Origin: Trichococcus shcherbakoviae
GTDB taxonomy: Bacteria > Bacillota > Bacilli > Lactobacillales > Aerococcaceae
Direction: 5' to 3'
DNA: 64,000 nucleotides
Assembly: GCF_963666195.1 (NCBI RefSeq)
Contig: NZ_OY762653.1
Location: 1,550,001-1,614,000, forward strand
Position numbers and translations under genes: made by a program. The notes under the pieces were generated by a model that was not told the origin of the DNA, ran no database searches, and saw only the letters and a list, made by a program, of their open reading frames with translations. Shown here one piece after another: positions 28,242-36,472 of this stretch; the first letter of the stretch is position 1, and every line of letters starts with the position of its first letter.

Positions 28242-29642
28242 TTAACTCGCAAATATTTTCTTCATCATTCCCATGCTGCAGGTCGCGTTCATCGCTGGTA
28301 TACCAGCCTGTCTAGCGGGTGTCCTCTCTCTGCCAGAATGTTTCTTTAACGCATTTCTGACTGCGAATTTCAGTTTTACCGCTAAACTTTCCGGAACGGT
28401 ACGTACTGGCTCCGTTAACGCTTTTTCTAGGGTTCCCATCTTCTTACCTTCAATGATGGAGACCATCGCCCGAGCGCCATCATGGCTCCAGTATTTCCCA
28501 TTACCTTTCATTCGGTAGCTGTAAGGTCGATGATTACTTTCACAGCTTCCAATTCCCCGGATTCCTTTGCAGGATTCGATTTCTCTTAACGGACGAAGAT
28601 ACGCCCAGTTTCTTTCTAGGTAGGCTGCCAAAAGTCGTAACTCCTCTTTTTGATCTTTCTCCTGTTCTAGCGAGATTTTACTTTCAATCGTATCCAACAC
28701 AATCGCAATCGAATCCCAATCATAGGACCATAGGGCCTTTTTCAGCGGCAGTTCCATCTCTGGACACCAAGAAAGACGGCTCTTAATCTTTTTGTGAACG
28801 TGATAGCGATCCACCTGATGGATATGTTCCTTACACACACCAATTGCCATGGCACAGTCCTCTGCCCGATAACCTGAGCCACCATCGGTGTTCGAAATGA
28901 CTACCGTATTTTTGAGATCGTAATGACTCCCTAAATAAATCGCTGCTTTCTCCCATGCATCTTTCGCTGATTTCAACGATGACACAAATATCGGATTTTT
29001 CAGTTTCTTTCTTTTCCCGCTTGTTGTGACGCCTTCTGCTATTTGGACTCGGTGGATCTCTTCTTTTCTTTTCCCCTTGCCTTTAATGACGATCCCATCG
29101 CCTTCTACCAAGAGAAAAGGTACTTCTTTCTGTTCTTCGGGTAAGGCCACTTCGTATTCTTCTAAGTTTTGTTTCTCCCACTGCGCTTGCTTTTCTCCTA
29201 CCGATTTCACAATATTGCCCACTGTTCCATGGCTCATGCTGAACGAAGTCAGTTTAGTGACGGCTTCGGCCACACCGCGGTAGACGCTGCCAGTCACAAG
29301 TTCGGCCACTTGCTTTTGTAAAAGGGTAGAGTAGCGCTCGCTTTTATTGAAGCCACAGATGTTATCCAGTGGGAAAAAGCTCTTTTCACCTTTCTTCTTT
29401 AAACGTCTACGCATAAACTCGACTGTACCGAATGTGAAAGTAATCGTGCGTGAATCCCTGTTGGCGATACGCCATCCTTCCGCTTTAAACGGAACGTACA
29501 ACTCGCTATCCAAGGCCTCTAAGGCCTCCTTCATGAGTTGACTTACAAGATCTGAGAAATAAGCCTGAAGCGTAGTTTCTGCATCAAGCACATGATTTGA
29601 ATCCTTTATTATGTGGTGAATTTCTGCTATAATTTTTTCCAT
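28242..29642 (-). CDS. ISLre2-family transposase
   Basis: 466-residue transposase of the ISLre2/UPF0236 family. Characteristic segments: VEGDGIVIKGKGKRKEEIHRV, the acidic NTDGGSGYRAED and HQVDRYHVHKKI around the presumed DDE core, and CESNHRPYSYRMKGNGKYWSHDGARAM near the C-terminus. Full length and uninterrupted. AGAGGAAGG precedes the ATG. Confidence 0.93.
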   Translation of the reverse strand: MEKIIAEIHHIIKDSNHVLDAETTLQAYFSDLVSQLMKEALEALDSELYVPFKAEGWRIANRDSRTITFTFGTVEFMRRRLKKKGEKSFFPLDNICGFNKSERYSTLLQKQVAELVTGSVYRGVAEAVTKLTSFSMSHGTVGNIVKSVGEKQAQWEKQNLEEYEVALPEEQKEVPFLLVEGDGIVIKGKGKRKEEIHRVQIAEGVTTSGKRKKLKNPIFVSSLKSAKDAWEKAAIYLGSHYDLKNTVVISNTDGGSGYRAEDCAMAIGVCKEHIHQVDRYHVHKKIKSRLSWCPEMELPLKKALWSYDWDSIAIVLDTIESKISLEQEKDQKEELRLLAAYLERNWAYLRPLREIESCKGIRGIGSCESNHRPYSYRMKGNGKYWSHDGARAMVSIIEGKKMGTLEKALTEPVRTVPESLAVKLKFAVRNALKKHSGRERTPARQAGIPAMNATCSMGMMKKIFAS

Positions 29643-29828
29643 GAAGACCTTCCTCTACACTAAATTGGCTACCAACCTTTAGTTGTATTGTAAGGTCTTC
29701 TTTTTGACTATTTCAACAAAAGAATAGTTTTGCATAGAAAAATTATACACTTAGCTTTTAGCTGTAACTCCCTCCCTGCATTAAATTCAACCCTTTCGCA
29801 ATCACACATTCTCTTGTACAATGAGAAA

Positions 29829-29944
29829 AGCAGTCCAAGCCCGCTCTGCCTCGAAAGAAATTTAGGAAATCTGGCCCTGAATGAGCATCGCAGAGCGCAA
29901 TGGGTCAGATTTATCTAATTTCCGAGAGGCAGGCTTGGACTGCT
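29829..29944. repeat. 116-bp imperfect palindrome with alternative pairing
   Basis: Ends AGCAGTCCAAGCC (29829-29841) and GGCTTGGACTGCT (29932-29944) are perfectly complementary; most of the interior also pairs. A competing stem CGCTCTGC (29842-29849) / GCAGAGCG (29890-29897) excludes part of the main fold. It shares the string CGCAATGGGTC with the element at 43.4 kb. It lies between the IS end and the lipoprotein gene; the rest of 29751-30128 shows no gene. Confidence 0.75.
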
Positions 29945-30128
29945 AGCCATCATTATTGGATGCAGGGAACACTTTACAAAAACTTTGAAACACCAACGGT
30001 GATGCACTTTTGAATTCAAACTATTTTATAATTTGCATTAATATGAGAAAAGATTGCCCGTACCAGGCAGATTCCTAACAACCTAGATAATATCCCATAC
30101 CTTTGCTATAGATTTGGAGGCACCACCC

Positions 30129-30893
30129 TTGAAAAAAACAATATTCTCTGCGCTGCTGCTCCTTCCGCTCTTTCTGCTTTCCGCCTGCGGAACCGCACTA
30201 CCGGGGGAAGAAGTCATACAGAACCTGATCAACCGGTCCGCCGGCCTTGAAAGCTACCACCAGTTCGTTTCATTTACGACAACTACCACCAAAGAGGATC
30301 TGAATGGCGTAACAACTGTAAACGAGCAGTACACAACCGCCGACGCGACGCTGTTCCCGGAAGAGAAGACCGGTTACGGAAAGCGGATTGACAAAAGCAG
30401 CGACTATCCCGCAACAAAATCCGAGTTCTATGTGACCCCGGAAGTGGGTTATATCCGGACCGATGATACCGACTGGACCGCTTATGCCACCCCCGATGTC
30501 CCGCTTGCAAGTCTGCAAGTCTACCCGCTGGAGACGTTTATCGAACTGAGCCAAATCATCGAAGAATACGGCACCCTTGAACTCAAAGGGGACGAGTATT
30601 TGCTGAGCTTTTCCGGCAGCGATGATGCTCTGAACAAAGAGCTCAACTACCTGTTCCAAACCCTGCCAACGGAACAAACAAACTACGAGATCGCTATCCA
30701 TTTGGATGCCGAAAGCTTCTATCTGACCGAGTTCCATTACCGTTCCACAGCCATTCATCCGGATCAGAAGACAACCGTCACGACGGAATTGACAGGCGAG
30801 TTCGACCTGTACGATAAAGCCCAAAAGTTGAAGACTGTGCCTGATTTTGATGCCGCAGATACGACTGCTGAAACGGCGGATTCTTCTTTTTGA
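30129..30893 (+). CDS. Lipoprotein of unknown function
   Basis: 254 residues with a lipoprotein signal peptide (FSALLLLPLFLLSACG, lipobox LSAC). The mature part is beta-rich, reminiscent of LolA/LppX-like or DUF6612 lipoproteins (repeated strands such as YGKRIDKSS, FYVTPEVGYIRTDDTDWTAY), but no family is certain. Start TTG at 30129 is chosen: GGAGG (30116-30120) is 8 bp upstream, and the upstream in-frame TTG at 30114 overlaps the ribosome site. It precedes a GntR-ABC module and may sense or serve the same envelope process; a hairpin and a separate promoter lie between. Confidence 0.75.
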   Translation: MKKTIFSALLLLPLFLLSACGTALPGEEVIQNLINRSAGLESYHQFVSFTTTTTKEDLNGVTTVNEQYTTADATLFPEEKTGYGKRIDKSSDYPATKSEFYVTPEVGYIRTDDTDWTAYATPDVPLASLQVYPLETFIELSQIIEEYGTLELKGDEYLLSFSGSDDALNKELNYLFQTLPTEQTNYEIAIHLDAESFYLTEFHYRSTAIHPDQKTTVTTELTGEFDLYDKAQKLKTVPDFDAADTTAETADSSF

Positions 30894-30906
30894 TGACCAT
30901 TACCTC

Positions 30907-30952
30907 AGTAAGTCAACCAACACCCTGTCTTCAGGGTGTTGGTTGACTTACT
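30907..30952. terminator. 21-bp perfect hairpin after the lipoprotein gene
   Basis: AGTAAGTCAACC... paired with ...GGTTGACTTACT, 21-bp arms and a 4-base loop, starting 14 bp past the stop. It lacks a T run; its right arm contains the -35 box of the next promoter, so terminator and promoter overlap. Confidence 0.7.
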
Positions 30953-31021
30953 AGTGTATTATCCATATAATACACCTATACATATATTTTTTACCCCCTG
31001 TGTATTAACCATTTAATACAC
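30943..31021 (+). promoter_or_regulatory. Sigma-A promoter with two YtrA-type operators
   Basis: TTGACT (30943-30948), 17-bp spacer, TATAAT (30966-30971). Two near-identical 22-bp palindromes of the form GTGTATTA-N6-TAATACAC occupy 30954-30975 (covering the -10) and 31000-31021 (just before the GntR start), 46 bp apart. Both match the YtrA-subfamily GntR operator pattern, indicating autorepression of the downstream operon. Confidence 0.85.
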
Positions 31022-31047
31022 TCGATCGGGAAAGGCAGGTGGGAAAA

Positions 31048-31419
31048 GTGATTTTTGACAAAAGAAGTCCGGTCTATGAACAGATCATCGAAATGCACAA
31101 GCAGAAAATCGTCAGCGGCGATTTCCAACCCGGACAAGAAATACCGTCGCGCCGGGAATTGGCTACACAATTAAAAGTGAATCCGAATACCGTACAACGT
31201 GCCTATAAGGAAATGGAGGGGCTTGGTTTGATTTATACAGATGGAAATTCTCTCAGCAAAATAACGGACAGTCAATCGAAGATCCAGACATTAAGGCAAG
31301 AGACACTGGAAGATGCCCTGCAAGCGTTCATCGAAACGGTTCGGTCAATCGGGCTGGAAGATGAGGCGGTCCTGAACTTGATCAAAAAGCGCTTGAAGGA
31401 GGTGCATGTGAATGATTGA
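31048..31419 (+). CDS. GntR-family repressor, YtrA subfamily
   Basis: 123 residues: an N-terminal winged helix (PVYEQIIEMHKQKIVSGDFQPGQEIPSRRELATQLKVNPNTVQRAYKEME) and a short C-terminal dimerisation helix pair, the YtrA layout with no ligand domain. GTG at 31048 is preferred (AAGGCAGG upstream); GTG at 31039 lies within that site. It overlaps the ABC ATPase gene by 8 bp. The two GTGTATTA-type palindromes in its promoter are its likely binding sites. YtrA-type repressors commonly respond to cell-wall antibiotics; the signal here is unknown. Confidence 0.9.
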   Translation: MIFDKRSPVYEQIIEMHKQKIVSGDFQPGQEIPSRRELATQLKVNPNTVQRAYKEMEGLGLIYTDGNSLSKITDSQSKIQTLRQETLEDALQAFIETVRSIGLEDEAVLNLIKKRLKEVHVND

Positions 31420-32101
31420 AATCAGGAATCTGGAAAAAAAATACGGCAAACGAACCATTTTGGAAGATGTCAGCTTTACCATCAAAAAAAATGAAGTGAC
31501 TTGTCTGACCGGAATGAACGGTACAGGCAAAACGACCCTCATGAACTGCATTATGGGCTTAGTTCCACGCAACAACGGCTCGATTACGATCGACGGGCAA
31601 GACATTCATAAACAGCTATACGAAAAAGTCTCATATATCCCTGACTCACTGACGATGCCCCGATGGATGACGATTGCGGAGTCGATGAAGTTTATGAGTA
31701 CCTACTACCCGAATTGGAATGCCGCCAAAGCGGATGAATTACTTTCATTTTTCCGTCTGGAATCGGATCTGCAGCTGAAAAATCTATCCAAAGGGAACAG
31801 CGCAAAGGTGAATTTCTTGCTGGGGCTTTCCCTGGACGCGGATTACTATTTGATGGATGAACCTTTTTCCGGCATCGATGTCTTTGCCCGGGAGGATATT
31901 CTGGAGGTCTTCACTAGCAAATTCGTGACGGACAAGGGCGTCCTCATCGCCACTCATCATATGGATGAAGTAGAAATGTTGTTGGACCGGATCGTTATGC
32001 TGCGCAGCGGCCGCGTCGTCAAAGATTTTTATGCAGAAGACATCCGCCAAAACGAAGGCAAGGCAATCATTGACGTGATGCGGGAGGTGTATCAACCATG
32101 A
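31412..32101 (+). CDS. ABC transporter ATP-binding protein (YtrB-like)
   Basis: 229-residue ATPase: Walker A GMNGTGKTTLM, signature region NLSKGNSAKVNFLLGLSLDA (LSKG in place of LSGGQ), Walker B YYLMDEPFSGID, H-loop ATHHMDE. This variant signature is typical of YtrB/BcrA-type exporters. It partners with the permease whose start overlaps its stop (ATGA). Confidence 0.92.
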   Translation: MIEIRNLEKKYGKRTILEDVSFTIKKNEVTCLTGMNGTGKTTLMNCIMGLVPRNNGSITIDGQDIHKQLYEKVSYIPDSLTMPRWMTIAESMKFMSTYYPNWNAAKADELLSFFRLESDLQLKNLSKGNSAKVNFLLGLSLDADYYLMDEPFSGIDVFAREDILEVFTSKFVTDKGVLIATHHMDEVEMLLDRIVMLRSGRVVKDFYAEDIRQNEGKAIIDVMREVYQP

Positions 32102-32925
32102 AAAAATTTATGGAACTATGGACATTTGAATGGAATCGCGCAAAACGGTTCTACGGCTTCCTGTTGGCTTTTGTGACGGCTTTACAGGCTTATGCAGTCT
32201 TCCACGAATACAATTTCTGGAAAGATGGATATGAAAATTATCGGCAACAGGGCTACGCTGCAATGCCCGAACAATATCTGCAGGAATATGGGAACCTCAC
32301 GGTCGCAGCTGTTACAAGCAATTCATTCTTTGTCTTTTCGGTCATGACGGCCGTCTTCGGTCTGCTCTTCTATGCCGTCTTCATCTGGTATCAGGATTGG
32401 ACTGGAAAAAATCGCTTCTCTTTTCGCTTACTCAGCCTGCCCGGCAGCCGCTTTGCCGTGTATGCATCGAAATTCGGGACCATTTGGCTACTGATCACGG
32501 GACTGCAAGTTTGGCAGATCGGGCTTTTGTATCTTGAAGAGTTGGTCTTTTCCGGACTCATTCCTACGGACATCTATCGGGACATTCCTTTGCAGATGGC
32601 ATCAACCAGCTCTTCTCCATTAGCCTTGGCTTTACCAAGTCTCTTTTCCAATTATCTGCTTTTTTACACTATCGGCTATACAGCGCTCACTTTGGCGTAC
32701 ACGTTCATTCTGATGCACTTGAGTGGACGTTGGAAAGGGGTATTCTTGGCAACTGCTCTCGCGATCGGCCTTATTGCCGCTATGCTTCTCTTCCTGCGTA
32801 CCGGCATCACGACACGCTTGTATGCGGAAGAGAAGTATTGGATGACGATTTCCGGGAGCCTTATACTTTTCCTGTCCGGGACATGGGCCAATTATCGGTT
32901 GCTTGAAAAACGCATCAGCGTATAG
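32098..32925 (+). CDS. ABC transporter permease, six helices
   Basis: 275 residues; hydrophobic segments at about 18-34, 78-100, 120-142, 180-202, 212-230 and 243-262 in an ABC-2-like arrangement. No conserved family name is certain. Overlaps the ATPase gene by 4 bp and is followed after 12 bp by a secreted-protein gene. Likely works with the upstream ATPase in export or in sensing envelope damage. Confidence 0.85.
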   Translation: MKKFMELWTFEWNRAKRFYGFLLAFVTALQAYAVFHEYNFWKDGYENYRQQGYAAMPEQYLQEYGNLTVAAVTSNSFFVFSVMTAVFGLLFYAVFIWYQDWTGKNRFSFRLLSLPGSRFAVYASKFGTIWLLITGLQVWQIGLLYLEELVFSGLIPTDIYRDIPLQMASTSSSPLALALPSLFSNYLLFYTIGYTALTLAYTFILMHLSGRWKGVFLATALAIGLIAAMLLFLRTGITTRLYAEEKYWMTISGSLILFLSGTWANYRLLEKRISV

Positions 32926-32937
32926 AAGGAGGACAAA

Positions 32938-34110
32938 ATGAGAAAACAAACGATTTTATTGCTGAGTCTCCTCCTGCTTATCGTTCTCGGAGGGTTTTAC
33001 ACCCAGCCGCTATTGGCAAAAGAAGAGCCATTACGCGTCGTGTTCGAGACAACTTCCGGTGATGAAGCAGCATTGGAAGGCTTGACCTACTATGGAACAA
33101 TCAGCAATCAGTGGGAGTCGACGACATTCAGTTTGGATCGTTCAGGCTTACGTCATTCCGAAACAAAGCGGAATGATGTGTTCTTCCAGGATAATGCAGA
33201 CAGCGCCGTACTGGCATGGCGTGCCGACTACCGTTCCTTTATGCGCGGCAAAAGTTCCTTCTCAGGAAATTATGCAGAGACGGAAGACCATTTGTATTAT
33301 GCAGTGGAAGAAAATGACGGGTTTTCGTTGGAGATATTGGATAAAGCGAGCGGAAGCGTTTCGGAAATGCTGCTTAACTATCCGGAAAAAACGCAAAAGA
33401 CTTATTATTCCGTGAGCCGTACTTATTTTTTGGACGGCAAAGTAATCATCGAATACAGTCGATATGGGAACTATTCTGATTATCTCGGCAGCGATATCGT
33501 GATCTATGACCCGACTAGCGGCTCATTGGAAGAGCACTTTGTCTTCGAAATGCCTGAAGGTATCTCCGGCTACCAGAGCATTTCGACGGCTACTTTGACG
33601 CAGGACGATAAAGAAGGCATCTTCGTGATGATCCGGACCGAAGAAACCGATTTGGAAGCGACCGAATATGCGCCGCCGGTTTTCTCAACAGCGTTCAAGC
33701 GCTACGACTGGGATACGAAGCAATGGACGGACCTTCGCAACGTCGCTGATTTCTCCAATGATGCCCTGCCGTATGCGATCGAGGATGGCATCTTCTATCA
33801 GCTGCATCAAGCGGACGGCGATTGGACGCTCCAATCCCTTGATCTTATGAAGGATGAAGTGTTGGACAGCATCCCGCTTCAGGGCACCTCTGAATGGGAA
33901 CGCAGTCCCGATTCCGATTTGCAGATTCTTGTTGCTGATAACCAAGCGATACTGACACAGACTTATCTGGAGCCTGACCGGAATGCGCAGTTGGCCGCAT
34001 TCGATATCGCGACCGGTGAAATGCTTTACAGCGGAGAAATAGCAAGCACGTTCGGAACCGACAAGGAAACAGACAGCCTCTACTTTGAAAGGATTGTCTA
34101 CGAGCCCTAA
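32938..34110 (+). CDS. Membrane-anchored extracytoplasmic protein, unknown function
   Basis: 390 residues. An N-terminal hydrophobic helix (LLLSLLLLIVLGGFYTQPLLA) is either a signal peptide or an anchor; there is no lipobox Cys. The rest is rich in Asp, Tyr and Ser with repeating short strands (LYYAVEENDGFSLEILDKASG, DIVIYDPTSGSLEEHF, QLAAFDIATGEMLYSG) that look like blades of a beta-propeller. AAGGAGG precedes the ATG. Last gene of the GntR-ABC operon, so it probably acts with the exporter outside the membrane. Propeller fold is inferred from pattern only. Confidence 0.75.
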   Translation: MRKQTILLLSLLLLIVLGGFYTQPLLAKEEPLRVVFETTSGDEAALEGLTYYGTISNQWESTTFSLDRSGLRHSETKRNDVFFQDNADSAVLAWRADYRSFMRGKSSFSGNYAETEDHLYYAVEENDGFSLEILDKASGSVSEMLLNYPEKTQKTYYSVSRTYFLDGKVIIEYSRYGNYSDYLGSDIVIYDPTSGSLEEHFVFEMPEGISGYQSISTATLTQDDKEGIFVMIRTEETDLEATEYAPPVFSTAFKRYDWDTKQWTDLRNVADFSNDALPYAIEDGIFYQLHQADGDWTLQSLDLMKDEVLDSIPLQGTSEWERSPDSDLQILVADNQAILTQTYLEPDRNAQLAAFDIATGEMLYSGEIASTFGTDKETDSLYFERIVYEP

Positions 34111-34112
34111 AC

Positions 34113-34153
34113 AAAAAAAGAACAAGATTCCAATTGGAGTCTTGTTCTTTTTT
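34113..34153. terminator. Bidirectional terminator after the GntR-ABC operon
   Basis: AAAAAAAGAACAAGATTC / GAGTCTTGTTCTTTTTT with one G-U or mismatch position; T runs on both strands serve the converging aldo/keto reductase gene too. Confidence 0.88.
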
Positions 34154-34177
34154 CGCTTTAACAGAGATTGGCTTTGT

Positions 34178-35101
34178 TTAAGGCAATTTTTTGCCTGCGG
34201 CTTTGTAGAGGTCATACCACTCGGTGCGGCTCAGCGCCACATCGGAAGCTTTGCAGATGGCCGCGATGCGCTCAGGATTCATGCTGCCGACGATCGGCTG
34301 CATTTTGGCCGGATGACGCAGCAACCAAGCGATTGCGATTGCTTCACGGGATACGCCCTTGTCTTCCGCAATCGCTTCGATTTTTTCATTCAGCTCCACA
34401 TAATCGGGATGATCGAAGAACAGCCCTTTTTTTCCGTTTCCGGCTTGGAATGGCGACCATGGTTGGATCGTCATATCCGTGATGCGGCTGTACTCCAGGA
34501 CGGAACCATCATGCACGAGCGATGGATTGTTCATCATATTCACGTTGAAGCCTGCATCGATCATCGGCGCATGCGTCAGGCTGAGTTGCAATTGATTGAT
34601 CAATAATGGTTGTGTGACGACTTTCTTCAGTAATTCGACCTGCATCGGATTTTGGTTGCTGACGCCGAAATGGCGCACTTTCCCTGATTTTTGCAGTTCT
34701 TCAAAAGCTTCCGCAACTTCCTCAGGCTCCATCAATGTATCCGGCCGGTGCAACAACAAGGCATCCACGTAATCGGTCTGCAGACGTTTCAGGCTGCCTT
34801 CCACCGATGCGATGATGTGTTCTTTCGAGAAATCGAACATGACACCCGGTACGATGCCGCATTTCGTCTGTAGCATCACGCTGTCCCTCGCGATGCCAAG
34901 TTCCTTGAAGGCTTTTCCGAAGATTTCCTCCGAAGTCCCTCTGCCGTAAATATCCGCATGATCGAAGTAATCGATGCCGTTGTCCACTGCCGTGCGGATG
35001 ACCGCAGTCGCTTCTTCATGCGTCAAAGCGTTCATGCGCATGATGCCAAGCGAGATTTCTGATGCAAAAAGTCCTGAATTACCAATGTTTATTTTTTTCA
35101 A
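34178..35101 (-). CDS. Aldo/keto reductase, YdhF-like
   Basis: 307-residue oxidoreductase of the YdhF/Tas-like aldo-keto group. Tetrad: Asp and Tyr in YFDHADIYGRG, Lys in MLQTKCGI, His in ALLLHRPD. C-terminal NADP site includes IAIAWLLRHPAKMQPIVGSMNPERI. Starts with TTG at 35101, since no ATG with a ribosome site is near and MKKINIGNSGLFASEISLG is the usual family beginning. A possible -10 and a symmetrical operator lie just upstream. Substrate unknown. Not closely related to the pair at the left end. Confidence 0.9.
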   Translation of the reverse strand: MKKINIGNSGLFASEISLGIMRMNALTHEEATAVIRTAVDNGIDYFDHADIYGRGTSEEIFGKAFKELGIARDSVMLQTKCGIVPGVMFDFSKEHIIASVEGSLKRLQTDYVDALLLHRPDTLMEPEEVAEAFEELQKSGKVRHFGVSNQNPMQVELLKKVVTQPLLINQLQLSLTHAPMIDAGFNVNMMNNPSLVHDGSVLEYSRITDMTIQPWSPFQAGNGKKGLFFDHPDYVELNEKIEAIAEDKGVSREAIAIAWLLRHPAKMQPIVGSMNPERIAAICKASDVALSRTEWYDLYKAAGKKLP

Positions 35102-35131
35102 TGGTCATACCAGCTTTCATTTCGGATTTTT

Positions 35132-35162
35132 TTGAAAACGTTTCAATAAAAACAGTATAGCA
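35132..35162 (-). promoter_or_regulatory. Promoter -10 and LacI/cre-like operator before the aldo/keto reductase
   Basis: TATACT (minus strand, about 35157-35162) followed downstream by TTGAAACGTTTTCAA (35132-35146), a near-perfect palindrome around ACGT typical of LacI/CcpA-family operators but one base shorter than a canonical cre. A clear -35 was not found. Confidence 0.45.
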
Positions 35163-35239
35163 TTTTTGCTGGCCATTCGTGAAATGAAGCGCACCAAAAA
35201 AGGCTACCGGATATCCCGGATAACCCCAGTGAGCTTAAT

Positions 35240-35425
35240 TTCCCGGCGAGAGCTGCCTCACCGGGTTTCCGACCTGCTCCGGGGTGCTGGTTCCCGGCGA
35301 GGGCCGCTTCACAGGGTATTCGGTCGGCCATAGGGCGCTATTTCCCGGTGAAGGCCACCTCACCGGGTTTTCAGTCGTCCGCGGTGTGCTTGGTTCCCGG
35401 CCAGCACCAGCTGGGATCAGGACTC
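35240..35425 (+). repeat. Array of four 51-bp GC-rich repeats, downstream of the NERD gene
   Basis: Units start with TTCCCGG at 35240, 35291, 35342 and 35394 (periods 51, 51, 52). Each has CCCGGCGAGGGCC...CCTCACCGGG, a self-complementary core, followed by a semi-conserved TTTTCGGTCGGCC... stretch. The fourth unit is degenerate. Same orientation as the array at 36.5 kb. Confidence 0.85.
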
Positions 35426-35432
35426 CAGAATT

Positions 35433-36371
35433 TCAGATATAATAGCGGCCATGCGCATTTCCTTTAGGCTGATAGCTTTCTCTGAGAATCCGATATATGC
35501 GGTCCTTATCGCCTGAACCGCACCAGTCCAGCATGCGATTGGTAGTCAATTTTTCATCAGGGAACAAGAGACGAAAATCCTCAATGTTTCTTTTAATTGC
35601 TTTTTTGACATTCATTCTTTCACCACATGTCTGACACTTTATGAAGTGTCCATGGAAAGCTTCCGCAACAGTCCCGCATGCCGGACAACCGATCCCTTTA
35701 CGCAGGTCTTCATAACAATATACTGGTTTCATGTGCGGTGGATAATCCGGATTATGCAACTGCAGCAATCGCTCAGCTAACCGTCGCTGTTCAAAAGATA
35801 GTGTCTCTTTCATTTGCAAACTTCGAAAATGAAGGGGAACCTGACTAGGCAAAAGATAATTCCCATCACCTTTCGCCTCCAACAAAGTGAATTCGGGATT
35901 GATGTAGACAACATAAGCCTCCACCTTCATTTGACACGACAGGGACTGAAGCAGCAATTCCAATTTCACTTTAGTCCGCTGCAATTGCACCCATGGATTT
36001 TCCAGATATACACCGGTTGATTTAAGTAATTTATCATCAGCCCATGTATGAACTCCCTCGTAATTCTTAACTTCGTACAGTCGTATTTTGTCAGTACAAA
36101 TCAACAGCGTATCGACTTGAAAAGAAGATTTTCTGAATTCCAACTGCAAATCATTCAGTACCAAGCAGTGCGAAGATAATGGTTCCGTAAGTCCATCTAA
36201 CCCGTATTCCCCATCGAAACCTTTATCTAGATGAAGGTGGTAATAGTGGTCATCACTGCTCAGGATCATGCGATTGGACAGAACCTCATAGATGCGGAGA
36301 AGCTTGGGTTTCATGCGTTCCTTGTATGCGATAGCGCTCACTCCATTATATTTATTTACTACCATAAACAT
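35433..36371 (-). CDS. NERD-domain protein with C-terminal zinc ribbon
   Basis: Up to 312 residues. The nuclease-related (NERD) domain shows the PD-(D/E)XK-like pattern: FQVDTLLICTDKIRLYEVKNYEG supplies Asp and ExK. Near residue 230 a zinc ribbon CPACG...CQTCG follows. NERD proteins are suspected DNA-processing enzymes of unknown role. A better start may be ATG at 36314 (MKPKLLRIYEVLSNRM), which has AAGGAA just upstream; the listed ATG has none. The gene is bracketed on both sides by same-orientation 51-bp repeat arrays, an unusual setting that could mark a transferred or rearranged segment. Confidence 0.8.
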   Translation of the reverse strand: MFMVVNKYNGVSAIAYKERMKPKLLRIYEVLSNRMILSSDDHYYHLHLDKGFDGEYGLDGLTEPLSSHCLVLNDLQLEFRKSSFQVDTLLICTDKIRLYEVKNYEGVHTWADDKLLKSTGVYLENPWVQLQRTKVKLELLLQSLSCQMKVEAYVVYINPEFTLLEAKGDGNYLLPSQVPLHFRSLQMKETLSFEQRRLAERLLQLHNPDYPPHMKPVYCYEDLRKGIGCPACGTVAEAFHGHFIKCQTCGERMNVKKAIKRNIEDFRLLFPDEKLTTNRMLDWCGSGDKDRIYRILRESYQPKGNAHGRYYI

Positions 36372-36472
36372 ACGTAATATGTTGCCAATTGCGCTATAGG
36401 AGAAGATTTATTTCAATCTTTGTTCATTAATAGGCCAAAATACCTGGACTTAAAAATTCTTTGGGAGAAAAA

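Larger units (their letters stand above)
28069..29750 (-). mobile_element. ISLre2-family insertion sequence, 1682 bp
   Basis: One transposase gene bounded by 22-bp imperfect inverted repeats: left 28069-28090 (GTGTCAATC...CTATGCAAA) and right 29729-29750, identical at 18 of 22 positions including the terminal GTGT and inner TTTTCTATGCAAA. Flanking 9-mers TTAGCGTAT (28060-28068) and TTAGCTTTT (29751-29759) match at 7 of 9, consistent with a decayed 9-bp target duplication. The transposase is intact, so the element may be active. Confidence 0.85.
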
